This document shows, one piece after another, positions 9,240 to 17,616 of a stretch of DNA of 64,000 nucleotides. The position numbers and the translations under genes were made by a program. The first letter of the stretch is position 1; every line of letters starts with the position of its first letter. Source of the DNA: an uncultured Bacteriovorax sp. Its GTDB lineage: Bacteria; Bdellovibrionota; Bacteriovoracia; Bacteriovoracales; Bacteriovoracaceae. The DNA lies in contig CAMLKK010000014.1 in NCBI GenBank assembly GCA_946480715.1, positions 1 to 64,000 on the forward strand, given 5' to 3'. The notes beneath the pieces are model-generated. The model did not search any database. It was not told where the DNA came from and worked only from the letters and a program-made list of their open reading frames with translations.

Positions 9240-9892
9240 AGTCTTATCTTCCTCCTCGTTTTAACACTCTCGCTATTTCGATTCTCATTTTTCTCTGGCT
9301 CTTTGGGCGATATAAAATTCTTCTCGCAGGTCTTTCAATTTATGCTCTTCTTTACGTCGTGTTGCGAAGAAATCGAAACGACTTCAGAGATGATCATACT
9401 GTTACAAAAGGTCTTATCTTCGCACCGGCCAATGGCAAAATTATTCATATTGAACATAATGTCTCTCATGGGATCTACGGTGACCAACTCATCGAAGTTC
9501 AGATTCTAGTTCCATGGTGGAAAGAAATGGGTATTTACATGCCACTTTCAGCAGAGATCAAAACACTCCTCGTTCTTAAAGGGCGTTCTTTCTTTCGATA
9601 TTTTAAATCAGAAGAAATCATCGGTTCTCATCAAGGAAAAGGAGTCAGTCTTTCCTTGGATAATAGAGGGGAGAGCGTTGGGATGACTTTTTTTAAATGT
9701 CGTCTTGGATTATGGCCTGAATTGATCGTTATGCCTGGAGATAAGGGCGGACGTAGAGTGAATATCGGTTATTTCCCTTTCGGCGGGACAGTGATGCTTT
9801 ATTTACCAAAAAAATATGAGATACTAATTAAATCAAATGATGAAGTTCTGGCCGGCGAAACAATTCTCGCAGTAGCACCAGAACAAACTTAA
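9233..9892 (+). CDS. Phosphatidylserine decarboxylase-like protein, catalytic residues lost
   Basis: The 219 aa align well with the short form of Psd. An N-terminal hydrophobic segment (about 12-44) is followed by FAPANGKI, and near the end come GYFPFGGTVMLYLPKKYEIL and VLAGETILA. The catalytic positions are altered. The Asp of ADGK is Asn67. The NxHxNRxP block with the catalytic His is replaced by WWKEMGIYMP (95-104). The self-cleavage Ser of FGS is Gly185. Without that Ser a pyruvoyl group cannot form, so I expect no decarboxylase activity. It overlaps tsaB by seven bases and precedes pssA, the usual psd position. A complete psd lies at 60791. It may be a regulatory or lipid-binding pseudoenzyme. 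Confidence 0.8.
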   Translation: MLKSYLPPRFNTLAISILIFLWLFGRYKILLAGLSIYALLYVVLRRNRNDFRDDHTVTKGLIFAPANGKIIHIEHNVSHGIYGDQLIEVQILVPWWKEMGIYMPLSAEIKTLLVLKGRSFFRYFKSEEIIGSHQGKGVSLSLDNRGESVGMTFFKCRLGLWPELIVMPGDKGGRRVNIGYFPFGGTVMLYLPKKYEILIKSNDEVLAGETILAVAPEQT

Positions 9893-9901
9893 GGTAATGA
9901 C

Positions 9902-10654
9902 ATGACAAATCCTAGAAGGATTGCTTTTTTTCTTCCAAATACTTTCACAGCACTTAATATGGCCTGTGGATTTTTCTCAATCATTCTTGGATGGCGTGGG
10001 CAGTTTTACGAAGCTTCGATGATTCTTGTTCTAGGAGCAATCTTCGATTCAGTTGATGGGAGAGTTGCACGCATGACAGGAACTCAATCTGCTTTTGGTG
10101 AGCAGTTTGATTCGATCTCTGACGTTGTTACGTTTGGTGTGGCTCCTGCATTTCTTGCTTACAATAAATTTTTTACAGGCACTGGCCGCATTGGACTAAT
10201 CACTTCATTTATTTTTCTTCTTTGCGGAGCTCTTAGGCTTGCACGCTTTAATGCAAACATTGATCGCGTAAGTTCTGATTTCTTTCAAGGGTTACCTATT
10301 CCAAGTGGTGCTCTCGCTGTTCTTGGATTAACTTTGTTATCGACAGTATTCCCGGAAATTAGCGATTACACACCACTCATCGTTCTTTATGTTTTAGCGA
10401 TCGCATTTTTAATGATCTCTAACATTCCTTTTAATTCATTTAAAAATTCACCATGGGTTAAGGCCCATAAAAAACGTGTTCTCTTTCTCATTTTCCTGAT
10501 CATTGCTCTGACAGCAGTTTATGAAGAAGTCATGATTGTGTCTGTGATGATGATTTATATTTTAAGTTCATTGATCTACTACTTAAAAAATCGCGATAAA
10601 CTTAAAGATATGTTTCACTGGAAAAGCGAGCTTGATGAAGAGCACGCCGACTAA
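9902..10654 (+). CDS. pssA: CDP-diacylglycerol-serine O-phosphatidyltransferase
   Basis: Membrane enzyme of the CDP-alcohol phosphatidyltransferase family that makes phosphatidylserine, the precursor of phosphatidylethanolamine. The motif DGxxAR(x8)GxxxDxxxD is exact at about residues 51-73 (DGRVARMTG, then GEQFDSISD). About eight hydrophobic helices are visible over 250 aa. It lies nine bases behind the Psd-like gene and downstream of cdsA, so substrate supply and use are co-expressed. The type (membrane, Bacillus-like PssA) differs from the soluble E. coli enzyme. Confidence 0.93.
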   Translation: MTNPRRIAFFLPNTFTALNMACGFFSIILGWRGQFYEASMILVLGAIFDSVDGRVARMTGTQSAFGEQFDSISDVVTFGVAPAFLAYNKFFTGTGRIGLITSFIFLLCGALRLARFNANIDRVSSDFFQGLPIPSGALAVLGLTLLSTVFPEISDYTPLIVLYVLAIAFLMISNIPFNSFKNSPWVKAHKKRVLFLIFLIIALTAVYEEVMIVSVMMIYILSSLIYYLKNRDKLKDMFHWKSELDEEHAD

Positions 10655-10687
10655 TTTTTTTAACGCTCTCTAAGGATAGGAGAAGTG

Positions 10688-11650
10688 ATGAAATCACTAT
10701 TGGCCATGATGGCAGTACTCGTTTTCAATAATGCATTAGCTACAGATCTAGATCATGCTGTTTCTGGATCAACAGTCGAAGATGTTCTCGGCAATAGTGA
10801 TACTCCTTCAAATAACCCCTACATCATTAATGGTGAAAGTGAAGACCATGTTTTAAAAGCTAAACCGCAAGGTACAGACATCCATTTTTCTGCTCAGCCC
10901 GAATTGAATACAACGATCAATGAAAAGAGAAATCTTTCTGAGACGGGATACACTCTTCCTGGTACTTTTGAGAAACAAGAAAGCTACATCGAACTTGATA
11001 AGAAAAAAATGGCCAAAGAATTCCGCAAACACTCTGAAGGCGGAATTAACATCACATTTATTAAAAATGATTTTGATTATATGTCTACAAACGATGTCAT
11101 CAATCGAACAATCAGCACAGGAGCTGGTAGTTTAAAAGGTGGATCACTTTTCGTAAGACATGATGATTACATTTTCAAAACGACTGCACTTAATGGCCAT
11201 TGGTCAGCGGGTGGTGGACTCGGCTTCAGCACTGGTCGCGGGTTTTTCACTGGTGATGGTTCTCGTAGTGAAGCTAAGTTTAATCTTTGGGAAGTTCCAC
11301 TAGATCTTGGTGTAGGTTTAGAAATTCCAGTTTTCTCTGTTGTAAAATTAGTTGGTACCGTTGGTCCAAGTTATTTAGCGCTCATTCAAAATCGTTCAGA
11401 TTACGAAAGAGGGGAGACAGGAAAGCGTAAGGTTCAGCATAGCCCAGGATACTTCGCGAGTGCTCAATTTAAAATCAACATGAGCACATTTAGTGATCAA
11501 ACAGCATATGAATTATTCACTGAAAGTCAGATCACCAATGTCTATATGAACCTCGAAGCTCGCTATCATAACTATAGTAAATTCAGAGGTGAAGATATCG
11601 AAATTTCTGGAACATCATTCGGGATAGGTTTTACTTTTGAATATCTATAA
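10688..11650 (+). CDS. Outer-membrane beta-barrel protein, unknown role
   Basis: A 320-aa exported protein. The signal peptide MKSLLAMMAVLVFNNALA ends in an ALA cleavage site. An unstructured segment of about 90 residues follows, then alternating beta strands rich in Gly and aromatic residues, ending in SFGIGFTFEYL, as expected for a barrel. I chose the ATG at 10688 (AGGAGA five bases upstream); a GTG lies directly before it. It overlaps truA by 14 bases. I cannot name a function. Confidence 0.75.
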   Translation: MKSLLAMMAVLVFNNALATDLDHAVSGSTVEDVLGNSDTPSNNPYIINGESEDHVLKAKPQGTDIHFSAQPELNTTINEKRNLSETGYTLPGTFEKQESYIELDKKKMAKEFRKHSEGGINITFIKNDFDYMSTNDVINRTISTGAGSLKGGSLFVRHDDYIFKTTALNGHWSAGGGLGFSTGRGFFTGDGSRSEAKFNLWEVPLDLGVGLEIPVFSVVKLVGTVGPSYLALIQNRSDYERGETGKRKVQHSPGYFASAQFKINMSTFSDQTAYELFTESQITNVYMNLEARYHNYSKFRGEDIEISGTSFGIGFTFEYL

Positions 11651-12410
11651 GCTCGTTGTTCAATATAAAGGCACTGCTTATTCGGGCTTTCAAATTCAGG
11701 CCTCAGATAAAACTATTCAAGGTGAAATTAATCGCGCACTCGCCATTCTTGCAAAAACAACTGAGATTAAATCTATTGGTTCAGGTAGAACCGATGCTGG
11801 TGTTCATGCTCTTGGGCAAATTGTTCGCGTGGAAATCCCCGTCTCAATCCCTGAAGCGAGTCTGCATTTAGCAATGAATTCCCATTTGCCGGATGATATT
11901 CGAATTCTATCAGCAGAGAGTTGCACGACTGAGTTTCACCCCATCTATAGTGCAAAATCTAAAGAATATAATTATGTTTTTTCGAATGACCTAACCGTTT
12001 CACCGCTAGTATCGGATCTTCTCACGCATTTTCCCCAACCACTCAATGTGGACGCTATGCGCGAGGGATGTAAGGTTTTTTGCGGCGAGCATGATTTTCT
12101 TAATTATCAATGTACGGGCACTGAAATAGAGAGCACTGTGCGTAAAATTATCTCATGTGATGTCGTTCGCTATCAGGCCAGTGGACATTGGGGCCACCTT
12201 ATCCCGCAATACTACGTGCTGGAAGTGGTCGGAAACGGCTTTTTAAAGCAAATGGTGAGGCTCATGATGGGAGCTCTTTGGAATCTAGGTTTAGGAAAAA
12301 TTTCACTGCAAGATTTGGAAAACTCACTTAAAGAAAATAATCCACTTCCAAGAAGACTTGGACCAACGGCCCCTCCTCAGGGATTGTATCTCAAAGAAGT
12401 TCATTACTAG
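11637..12410 (+). CDS. truA: tRNA pseudouridine synthase A
   Basis: Isomerises uridines 38-40 in tRNA anticodon stems. The catalytic motif SGRTDAGVHA has the active-site Asp at residue 53, and the block MVRLMMGALWNLGLGK near the end is typical. At 257 aa the length is right. The natural N-terminus (NIYKLVVQYKGTAYSGFQ) requires a TTG start at 11637, inside the last codons of the preceding gene. No strong ribosome binding site is visible, so translation is probably coupled. Confidence 0.93.
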   Translation: MNIYKLVVQYKGTAYSGFQIQASDKTIQGEINRALAILAKTTEIKSIGSGRTDAGVHALGQIVRVEIPVSIPEASLHLAMNSHLPDDIRILSAESCTTEFHPIYSAKSKEYNYVFSNDLTVSPLVSDLLTHFPQPLNVDAMREGCKVFCGEHDFLNYQCTGTEIESTVRKIISCDVVRYQASGHWGHLIPQYYVLEVVGNGFLKQMVRLMMGALWNLGLGKISLQDLENSLKENNPLPRRLGPTAPPQGLYLKEVHY

Positions 12411-12431
12411 GCAATTTAGAGGCCCATTTCA

Positions 12432-12460
12432 TTGACATTTTCACTGGCGTTTAATACTTT
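12432..12460 (+). promoter_or_regulatory. Strong sigma70 promoter of tig
   Basis: A consensus TTGACA at 12432-12437 is followed after exactly 17 bases by TACTTT at 12455-12460. The predicted leader to the ATG at 12490 is about 22 bases and carries an AGAGGAAA ribosome binding site. Confidence 0.8.
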
Positions 12461-12489
12461 GTTGGGACACTTTTTACAGAGGAAATGCC

Positions 12490-13773
12490 ATGTCTTACAC
12501 AGTTAAAAACGTTAACGGGTGCACGAAGAAATTAGAATTCAATTTCGCGACACTTGATCTATCAAAAGAAATCAAAGCTGCTGTTGTTCGCAAACAAGCT
12601 CAAACAAATATGAAAGGGTTCAGAAAAGGAAAAGCTCCACTTGCAATGGTTGAGCAATTCTACGGTCCTCAAATTGAATCAGATGCTCTTAACCAATTCG
12701 TACAAACTCAATTGTTCGAAGCTGTGAATAAAGAAAAACTGAAAACTGTTGGATACCCATCATTTGAAAACGTAAAGTACGAAGCAGGAAAAAGCGTGAG
12801 CTTCGATGCTGTTGTTGAAACATTTCCAGAAATCAAATTAGCTGATTACTCTTCTTACACTTTCAAAAAAGACAAAGCAGAAGTAACAGCTGAAGACATG
12901 GACAAATTAACTAAGAACTACCTTGGTTCAAAAGCGGAAATGACTGAAGTAACTGATGCTGGCGCAAAACTAGCTAAAGGTCACTTTGCTGTTTTCAATT
13001 TCGAAGGTGTTAAAGCTGACGGATCACGCCCAGAAAATATGAAAGGAAGCGAATACCTTCTTGAAATCGGATCTGGTCAGTTCATTCCAGGTTTTGAAGA
13101 TGGAATGATCGGTCTTAAAAAAGGCGATAAGAAAAACATCGAACTTACTTTCCCAGCTGATTATCACGCAACTGATCTTCAAAACGCTAAAGTAACATTC
13201 GAAGTTGAGCTTCTTGAAATCAAAGAAAAGAAATACCCTCAATTGAACGATGAAATGGCAAAAGAATTCGGATACGAGTCTGTTGCTGACTTCAACGAAA
13301 AGAACAAGAAAAACCTTCTTGCTCAAAAAGAAAGACAAGCGAACGAAAAACTTCACCAAGAAATCCTTGAGAAGCTTGTAAAAGAAAACAAGTTCGACAT
13401 TCCAGCTACACTTGTTCAAAACCAAGTAAAATATCTTCAAGAAGATCTTTCTAAAAACCTTAAAGCTCAAGGCTTCAACGATGCAATGGTTGAAGAATAC
13501 TTCGAAAGATGGAAAGCTGATGTTAACACTAAGGCTGATTTCCAAGTAAGATCAGGTCTTGTTCTAGATCACCTAGCACAAGAATTTAAAATCGAAACTT
13601 CAGAGTCTGACTTCAACAAGAAAATTGAAGAAAGTGCAGCTCAAGCTGGAATCGATGTTGATACTGTAAAAAAATATTACTCTTCAAACGCACAAATCAA
13701 GAACAACTTGATGTACGCTATCCGCGAAGAAAAAACGTTCGAAGAACTAAAGAAAAAATTAAAACTTTCTTAA
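12490..13773 (+). CDS. tig: Trigger factor
   Basis: Ribosome-associated chaperone and peptidyl-prolyl isomerase that meets nascent chains at the exit tunnel. The ribosome-docking signature GFRKGKAP is at residues 43-50. The FKBP-type domain occupies about 155-245 (with GSGQFIPGFEDGMIGLKKGD), and a helical C-terminal substrate cradle follows. The 427 aa match the family. It has its own consensus promoter and terminator. The clpP, clpX and lon genes that often follow tig are not here. Confidence 0.97.
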   Translation: MSYTVKNVNGCTKKLEFNFATLDLSKEIKAAVVRKQAQTNMKGFRKGKAPLAMVEQFYGPQIESDALNQFVQTQLFEAVNKEKLKTVGYPSFENVKYEAGKSVSFDAVVETFPEIKLADYSSYTFKKDKAEVTAEDMDKLTKNYLGSKAEMTEVTDAGAKLAKGHFAVFNFEGVKADGSRPENMKGSEYLLEIGSGQFIPGFEDGMIGLKKGDKKNIELTFPADYHATDLQNAKVTFEVELLEIKEKKYPQLNDEMAKEFGYESVADFNEKNKKNLLAQKERQANEKLHQEILEKLVKENKFDIPATLVQNQVKYLQEDLSKNLKAQGFNDAMVEEYFERWKADVNTKADFQVRSGLVLDHLAQEFKIETSESDFNKKIEESAAQAGIDVDTVKKYYSSNAQIKNNLMYAIREEKTFEELKKKLKLS

Positions 13774-13780
13774 TTGGTAT

Positions 13781-13807
13781 TGGCTCCTTCGGGAGCCATT
13801 TTTTTTT
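13781..13807 (+). terminator. Terminator of tig
   Basis: TGGCTCC (13781-13787) and GGAGCCA (13792-13798) form a perfect stem closed by a TTCG tetraloop, followed by nine T residues. It is a textbook intrinsic terminator. Confidence 0.95.
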
Positions 13808-13820
13808 CAGCAGGAAATTG

Positions 13821-14315
13821 ATGAAAAATATTTTCACACTTCTAAGTTTACTGTTCTTGAATCAATTTGCGTTAGCAGCTCCAGTGGAAACTGCCGATTT
13901 TGGAATGATTGAAGAAATGTATTCAAAGGCCGATTACCCAACATTGGAATATCATGTTGAGTCCGCCATTCCTGGTCGTTGTTTACACAAGTTCGATAGT
14001 AAAAAACACAAGCCTAGCGCTATTCTTGTAAGTTTCGGTGAAAGTGGATTTGAAGTCGCTCCAATTGCACTTAAGAATCAGCCACTAGATTTTTTCGATG
14101 ATATGACTTGGGCAGAAATTTTTGTACTCTTTCCAGAAGTAGCTTCTCAATTTTATGAAGTTAAATCGCATGATAATTTCAGCTTGATCCTCACTAGAAA
14201 AACACTCTTTGGCGTTGATCATGCTTTTTTAAGAGAGAATGCTAAGTTCTTCATCATGAAAACTTTTAAGAATGGAAAGTTTTATCGATTTTGTTACTAT
14301 CAAAAAAATCATTAA
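13821..14315 (+). CDS. Exported protein, unknown
   Basis: A 164-aa protein with signal peptide MKNIFTLLSLLFLNQFALA cut before APVETADFG. The mature part is mixed polar sequence with two Cys residues (in IPGRCLHKF and FYRFCYYQ) that could form a disulfide. It contains no motif I recognise. AGGAA lies four bases before the ATG at 13821, and a TTG three bases earlier is less likely. It begins 14 bases after the tig terminator and is followed by another exported protein. Confidence 0.65.
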   Translation: MKNIFTLLSLLFLNQFALAAPVETADFGMIEEMYSKADYPTLEYHVESAIPGRCLHKFDSKKHKPSAILVSFGESGFEVAPIALKNQPLDFFDDMTWAEIFVLFPEVASQFYEVKSHDNFSLILTRKTLFGVDHAFLRENAKFFIMKTFKNGKFYRFCYYQKNH

Positions 14316-14336
14316 TAATTATTCAAAGGAATTAAA

Positions 14337-14909
14337 ATGTTAAAAGTTCTACTCACTACTTTAGTATTATCTTCATCAGTTTTTGCTGCCGAAGAAGCAC
14401 CAAAAAAAGCTGATCCTGTTTTCCAGGAAGCAGGTTATAACTTTGTTGGATTCACTCTTGGGGCTGCAAAACCAGTTGGATCAAACATCAGTGAAATCAG
14501 TGGACGTTTACTATATGGTGTTGAGTTCTCTCACGCTCTAGCAAATAACCTTTCAGTTGGAGCTTTCGTAGATAGACACGATGGTAAAGCATCAGAAGTT
14601 GTTGATGTTGATTTCGCAATCGTAAGAGTTGGTGGTCAGGCTTCTTTCAACCCAACTTACGATTCAATCGTTAGTTTAAAAGCAGGTATGGGATTTCTTT
14701 CATACTCAACAAAAATTGCAGGTGGTGGAGTTACCATTACACCTGATTCAAATCCATTCTTCGTAGCTCCAAGTGCGGGAATTATTTTTCCTGTAATGGA
14801 TAAGATGCAATTAATCCCAAGTTTAGGATATGCATTATTTTTCGAAACGAGTGATGTAGAAGCTTTCCAGGTTATTGATGGATCGCTAACTCTTCGTTAC
14901 CAATTCTAA
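14337..14909 (+). CDS. Outer-membrane beta-barrel protein, unknown
   Basis: A 190-aa protein with signal peptide MLKVLLTTLVLSSSVFA. The mature part alternates hydrophobic and polar residues with many Gly, and ends in LTLRYQF, the aromatic C-terminus of a barrel that is recognised by the BAM machinery. It resembles small OmpW/OmpA-like porin folds in size, but I see no specific family mark. AAAGGAA precedes the ATG at a good distance. It is probably co-transcribed with the preceding exported protein. Confidence 0.72.
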   Translation: MLKVLLTTLVLSSSVFAAEEAPKKADPVFQEAGYNFVGFTLGAAKPVGSNISEISGRLLYGVEFSHALANNLSVGAFVDRHDGKASEVVDVDFAIVRVGGQASFNPTYDSIVSLKAGMGFLSYSTKIAGGGVTITPDSNPFFVAPSAGIIFPVMDKMQLIPSLGYALFFETSDVEAFQVIDGSLTLRYQF

Positions 14910-14916
14910 TTTTGAT

Positions 14917-14949
14917 AAAAAAAAGGCCCGCTTGATGCGGGCCTTTTTT
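14917..14949. terminator. Bidirectional terminator between the beta-barrel gene and valS
   Basis: GGCCCGC (14925-14931) and GCGGGCC (14937-14943) pair around a 5-base loop. The stem is flanked by an A tract on the left and a T tract on the right, so it serves both convergent genes. The valS stop codon lies within its right edge. Confidence 0.93.
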
Positions 14950-17611
14950 ATGCCTTAAATTGAGCAATGTTTTCTTGTAAACTTCGAACCTTTTCGCCAA
15001 GCTCAGCTTCGTTTTGAATAACTTCCTGACGAACATTCTCTGGAGCATTCTTCATGAAATTTTCGTTTTTCAACTTTGCTTCGTATTTCTTGTAATCACC
15101 TAAAGTCTTGTTAAGTTCTTTCTCTAATCGAGAGACTTGTTCCTTTAGGTCAATAACGCCGTCTAGAGGTACGAATACTTCTGTGTGCGTGAGAATGTTA
15201 ACAATCGATTTGTTAGGGCGGTTGAGCTCTTTACTGCCGACTTTCAACTCCTTCACACGAGCGAGCTCCTGGAAGTTAATTAAGTTTTGGCGATAGTATT
15301 GAACGAGTTCTTGGTTATCTGAGAAAAGTTCAACGCTCACTTCATCTTTAGGTTTTATGTTAACGCTTGCACGAAGGTTTCTGATACTTGTGACAACCTC
15401 GACAAACTTGTTCATTTGATCCTGGTCATCTTTGAACGTTAGAGCTGGATCATATTCAGGATACTCTTGAGCGATGAGCAGGTCTTCGTTGCTTTCTTTT
15501 AAGTGTGACCACAACTCTTCAGTGATGAAAGGAGTAATTGGGTGCAGTAATGCGAGCATTTTTCTAAAGACGAATTTTAGAACCGAAATTCTTTGTGCCT
15601 TAATATCAGCTTTATCGCCATTTAAAATGTTTTTTGAAAGCTCAATGAACCATGAACAGTATTTGTCGTAAACGAATGAATAAACCGCGGCACAGGCATC
15701 GTCATAACGATAAATTTCCAGAGACTCATTCATGATTTTTGCTGTTGTATTCAATTCAGATAAGATCCAGCGCTCATGGTGGTCGAGTTTCGCAACATCA
15801 GCAATTTTCGCTGAACCAGCATCTAGGTGAGGCTGAATAAAGCGATAGGCATTCCAAACTTTATTGATGAAGTTTCTGTATCCACCGATTCTTTCCGGAT
15901 CCAAGTTGATGTTACGATTGTATCCAGCACCGCTAGCAAGAGCGAAACGGAAAGCATCTGTTCCGTATTGCTCGATCATATCAAATGGATCAATTCCGTT
16001 CCCCAGAGATTTACTCATTTTTCTTCCCAGCTTATCGCGAACGATAGCGTGGATATAAACATCTCTAAATGGAACTTTGTTTTGAGTTTTAAGCGACATC
16101 ATCATCATGCGCGCAACCCAGAAGAAAATAATATCGAAACCAGTGATCAATACAGAGTTTGGAAAGAAAGTTTCAAATTTCTTTTCTTTCATAGCTTCAG
16201 CATTTGGCCAGCCAAGTGTCGACATTGGCCATAGTCCTGATGAAAACCATGTATCGAGTACATCTGGGTCTTGATGAACATTTTTTGATTTGCACGTTGG
16301 GCATTCTGTTTCATTGTGTTCGCTTGCCCATTGGTGTCCGTTATCACAATAGAAAACTGGGATTTGGTGGCCCCACCAAAGTTGGCGTGAAATACACCAG
16401 TCCTTCGGATCGCGAAGCCAAGAGAAATAAGTATTTTCCCATTCTCTTGGATAGAAAGTTGTTTTGTCTGTTTCAACAGCTTCAACCGCACGTTTGGCCA
16501 TTTCAGTTACGTTAACAAACCATTGTTTTGAAATCATTGGTTCAATAACAACGCCTGATCTCTCTCCATGTCCGACAGGGTGAGTGTGAGGTTTTTTGTC
16601 GATAAGTAACCCGAGTTCATCTAATTTTTTTGAAACAACATTACGAGCAACTTTTGCAGCGAGACCTTTGAACTCCATTCCTTGTTCATTCATTGTTCCG
16701 TCTTTATTGAGAACGTTGATGATTGGAAGATTATGGCGTTTGCCGATTTCAAAGTCATTGAAGTCGTGACCTGGAGTTACTTTTAAACAGCCTGTTCCTT
16801 TTTCAAGATCAACATGTTCATCGCCAATGATTGGAACTTCACGGTTACAAAGTGGGATGATTGCTGTTTTTCCGATTAAGTGTTTGTAACGTTCATCTTC
16901 AGGATTAACGGCAACGGCGGTATCACCAAATAAAGTTTCTGGTCTTGTTGTTGCGACTTCCAGAAATTCATTCGAACCTTTGATCGCATACTTGATGTGA
17001 TAAAAGTTGCCTTGAACGTCTTTATGGTCAACTTCCGCATCGGATACTGCTGATTGAAGAGCAGGGTCCCAGTTAACAATGTAATCACTTTGATAAATAA
17101 GTTTTTGATTATAGAGATCAGTAAAAAACTTTTTTACTGCTTGATTTGGAATGGGATCAAGAGTGAATGTTAAATAATCCCAATCACAGCTTGCGCCCAT
17201 GGCACGTTGTTGATCGAGGATCGTGTTTCCATATTGTTCTTTCCACGCCCAAATTTTTTTAAGAAATTCTTCGCGAGTGAAATTGTGGCGAGTTTTCTTT
17301 TCAGATTCCCAAACCATTTTTTCAACTACAGATTGAGTGGAAATACCAGCGTGGTCTAGTCCTGGAAGGAAAAGAGCTTCGTAGCCTTTCATGCGCTTGA
17401 AGCGAATAAGCGAATCTTGTGTTGTTACATCAAGTGCATGACCAGCGTGCAGTTTACCTGTAACGTTTGGTGGAGGGACGATGATACAGTAAGCTTTGTT
17501 TGCTTTACCTTTTTTAGGCTTGAAGTATTTTCCTTGCTCCCAAGCTTTGTACCATTTTGATTCTACTTCTTGTGGAGAGTAGGTTGTTGCTAATTCTGTT
17601 TTCGTATTCAT
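14948..17611 (-). CDS. valS: Valyl-tRNA synthetase
   Basis: Class I aminoacyl-tRNA synthetase charging tRNA-Val, with an editing domain that removes threonyl adducts. The HIGH-type motif is in PPPNVTGKLHAGHA (residues 46-59), and KMSKS is near residue 530 in RDKLGRKMSKSLGNG. The anticodon-binding helical domain and the C-terminal coiled coil (from about 820, rich in Glu, Lys and Leu) complete the 887 aa, the usual length. It starts five bases after the hisS stop, so the two synthetases are one unit, ended by the bidirectional terminator. Confidence 0.97.
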   Translation of the reverse strand: MNTKTELATTYSPQEVESKWYKAWEQGKYFKPKKGKANKAYCIIVPPPNVTGKLHAGHALDVTTQDSLIRFKRMKGYEALFLPGLDHAGISTQSVVEKMVWESEKKTRHNFTREEFLKKIWAWKEQYGNTILDQQRAMGASCDWDYLTFTLDPIPNQAVKKFFTDLYNQKLIYQSDYIVNWDPALQSAVSDAEVDHKDVQGNFYHIKYAIKGSNEFLEVATTRPETLFGDTAVAVNPEDERYKHLIGKTAIIPLCNREVPIIGDEHVDLEKGTGCLKVTPGHDFNDFEIGKRHNLPIINVLNKDGTMNEQGMEFKGLAAKVARNVVSKKLDELGLLIDKKPHTHPVGHGERSGVVIEPMISKQWFVNVTEMAKRAVEAVETDKTTFYPREWENTYFSWLRDPKDWCISRQLWWGHQIPVFYCDNGHQWASEHNETECPTCKSKNVHQDPDVLDTWFSSGLWPMSTLGWPNAEAMKEKKFETFFPNSVLITGFDIIFFWVARMMMMSLKTQNKVPFRDVYIHAIVRDKLGRKMSKSLGNGIDPFDMIEQYGTDAFRFALASGAGYNRNINLDPERIGGYRNFINKVWNAYRFIQPHLDAGSAKIADVAKLDHHERWILSELNTTAKIMNESLEIYRYDDACAAVYSFVYDKYCSWFIELSKNILNGDKADIKAQRISVLKFVFRKMLALLHPITPFITEELWSHLKESNEDLLIAQEYPEYDPALTFKDDQDQMNKFVEVVTSIRNLRASVNIKPKDEVSVELFSDNQELVQYYRQNLINFQELARVKELKVGSKELNRPNKSIVNILTHTEVFVPLDGVIDLKEQVSRLEKELNKTLGDYKKYEAKLKNENFMKNAPENVRQEVIQNEAELGEKVRSLQENIAQFKA

Positions 17612-17616
17612 ATTGT

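Noticed and set aside
13024..13545. 173-codon open frame antisense to tig
   Set aside because: Phe/Lys-rich shadow of the Glu/Lys-rich trigger factor coding strand.
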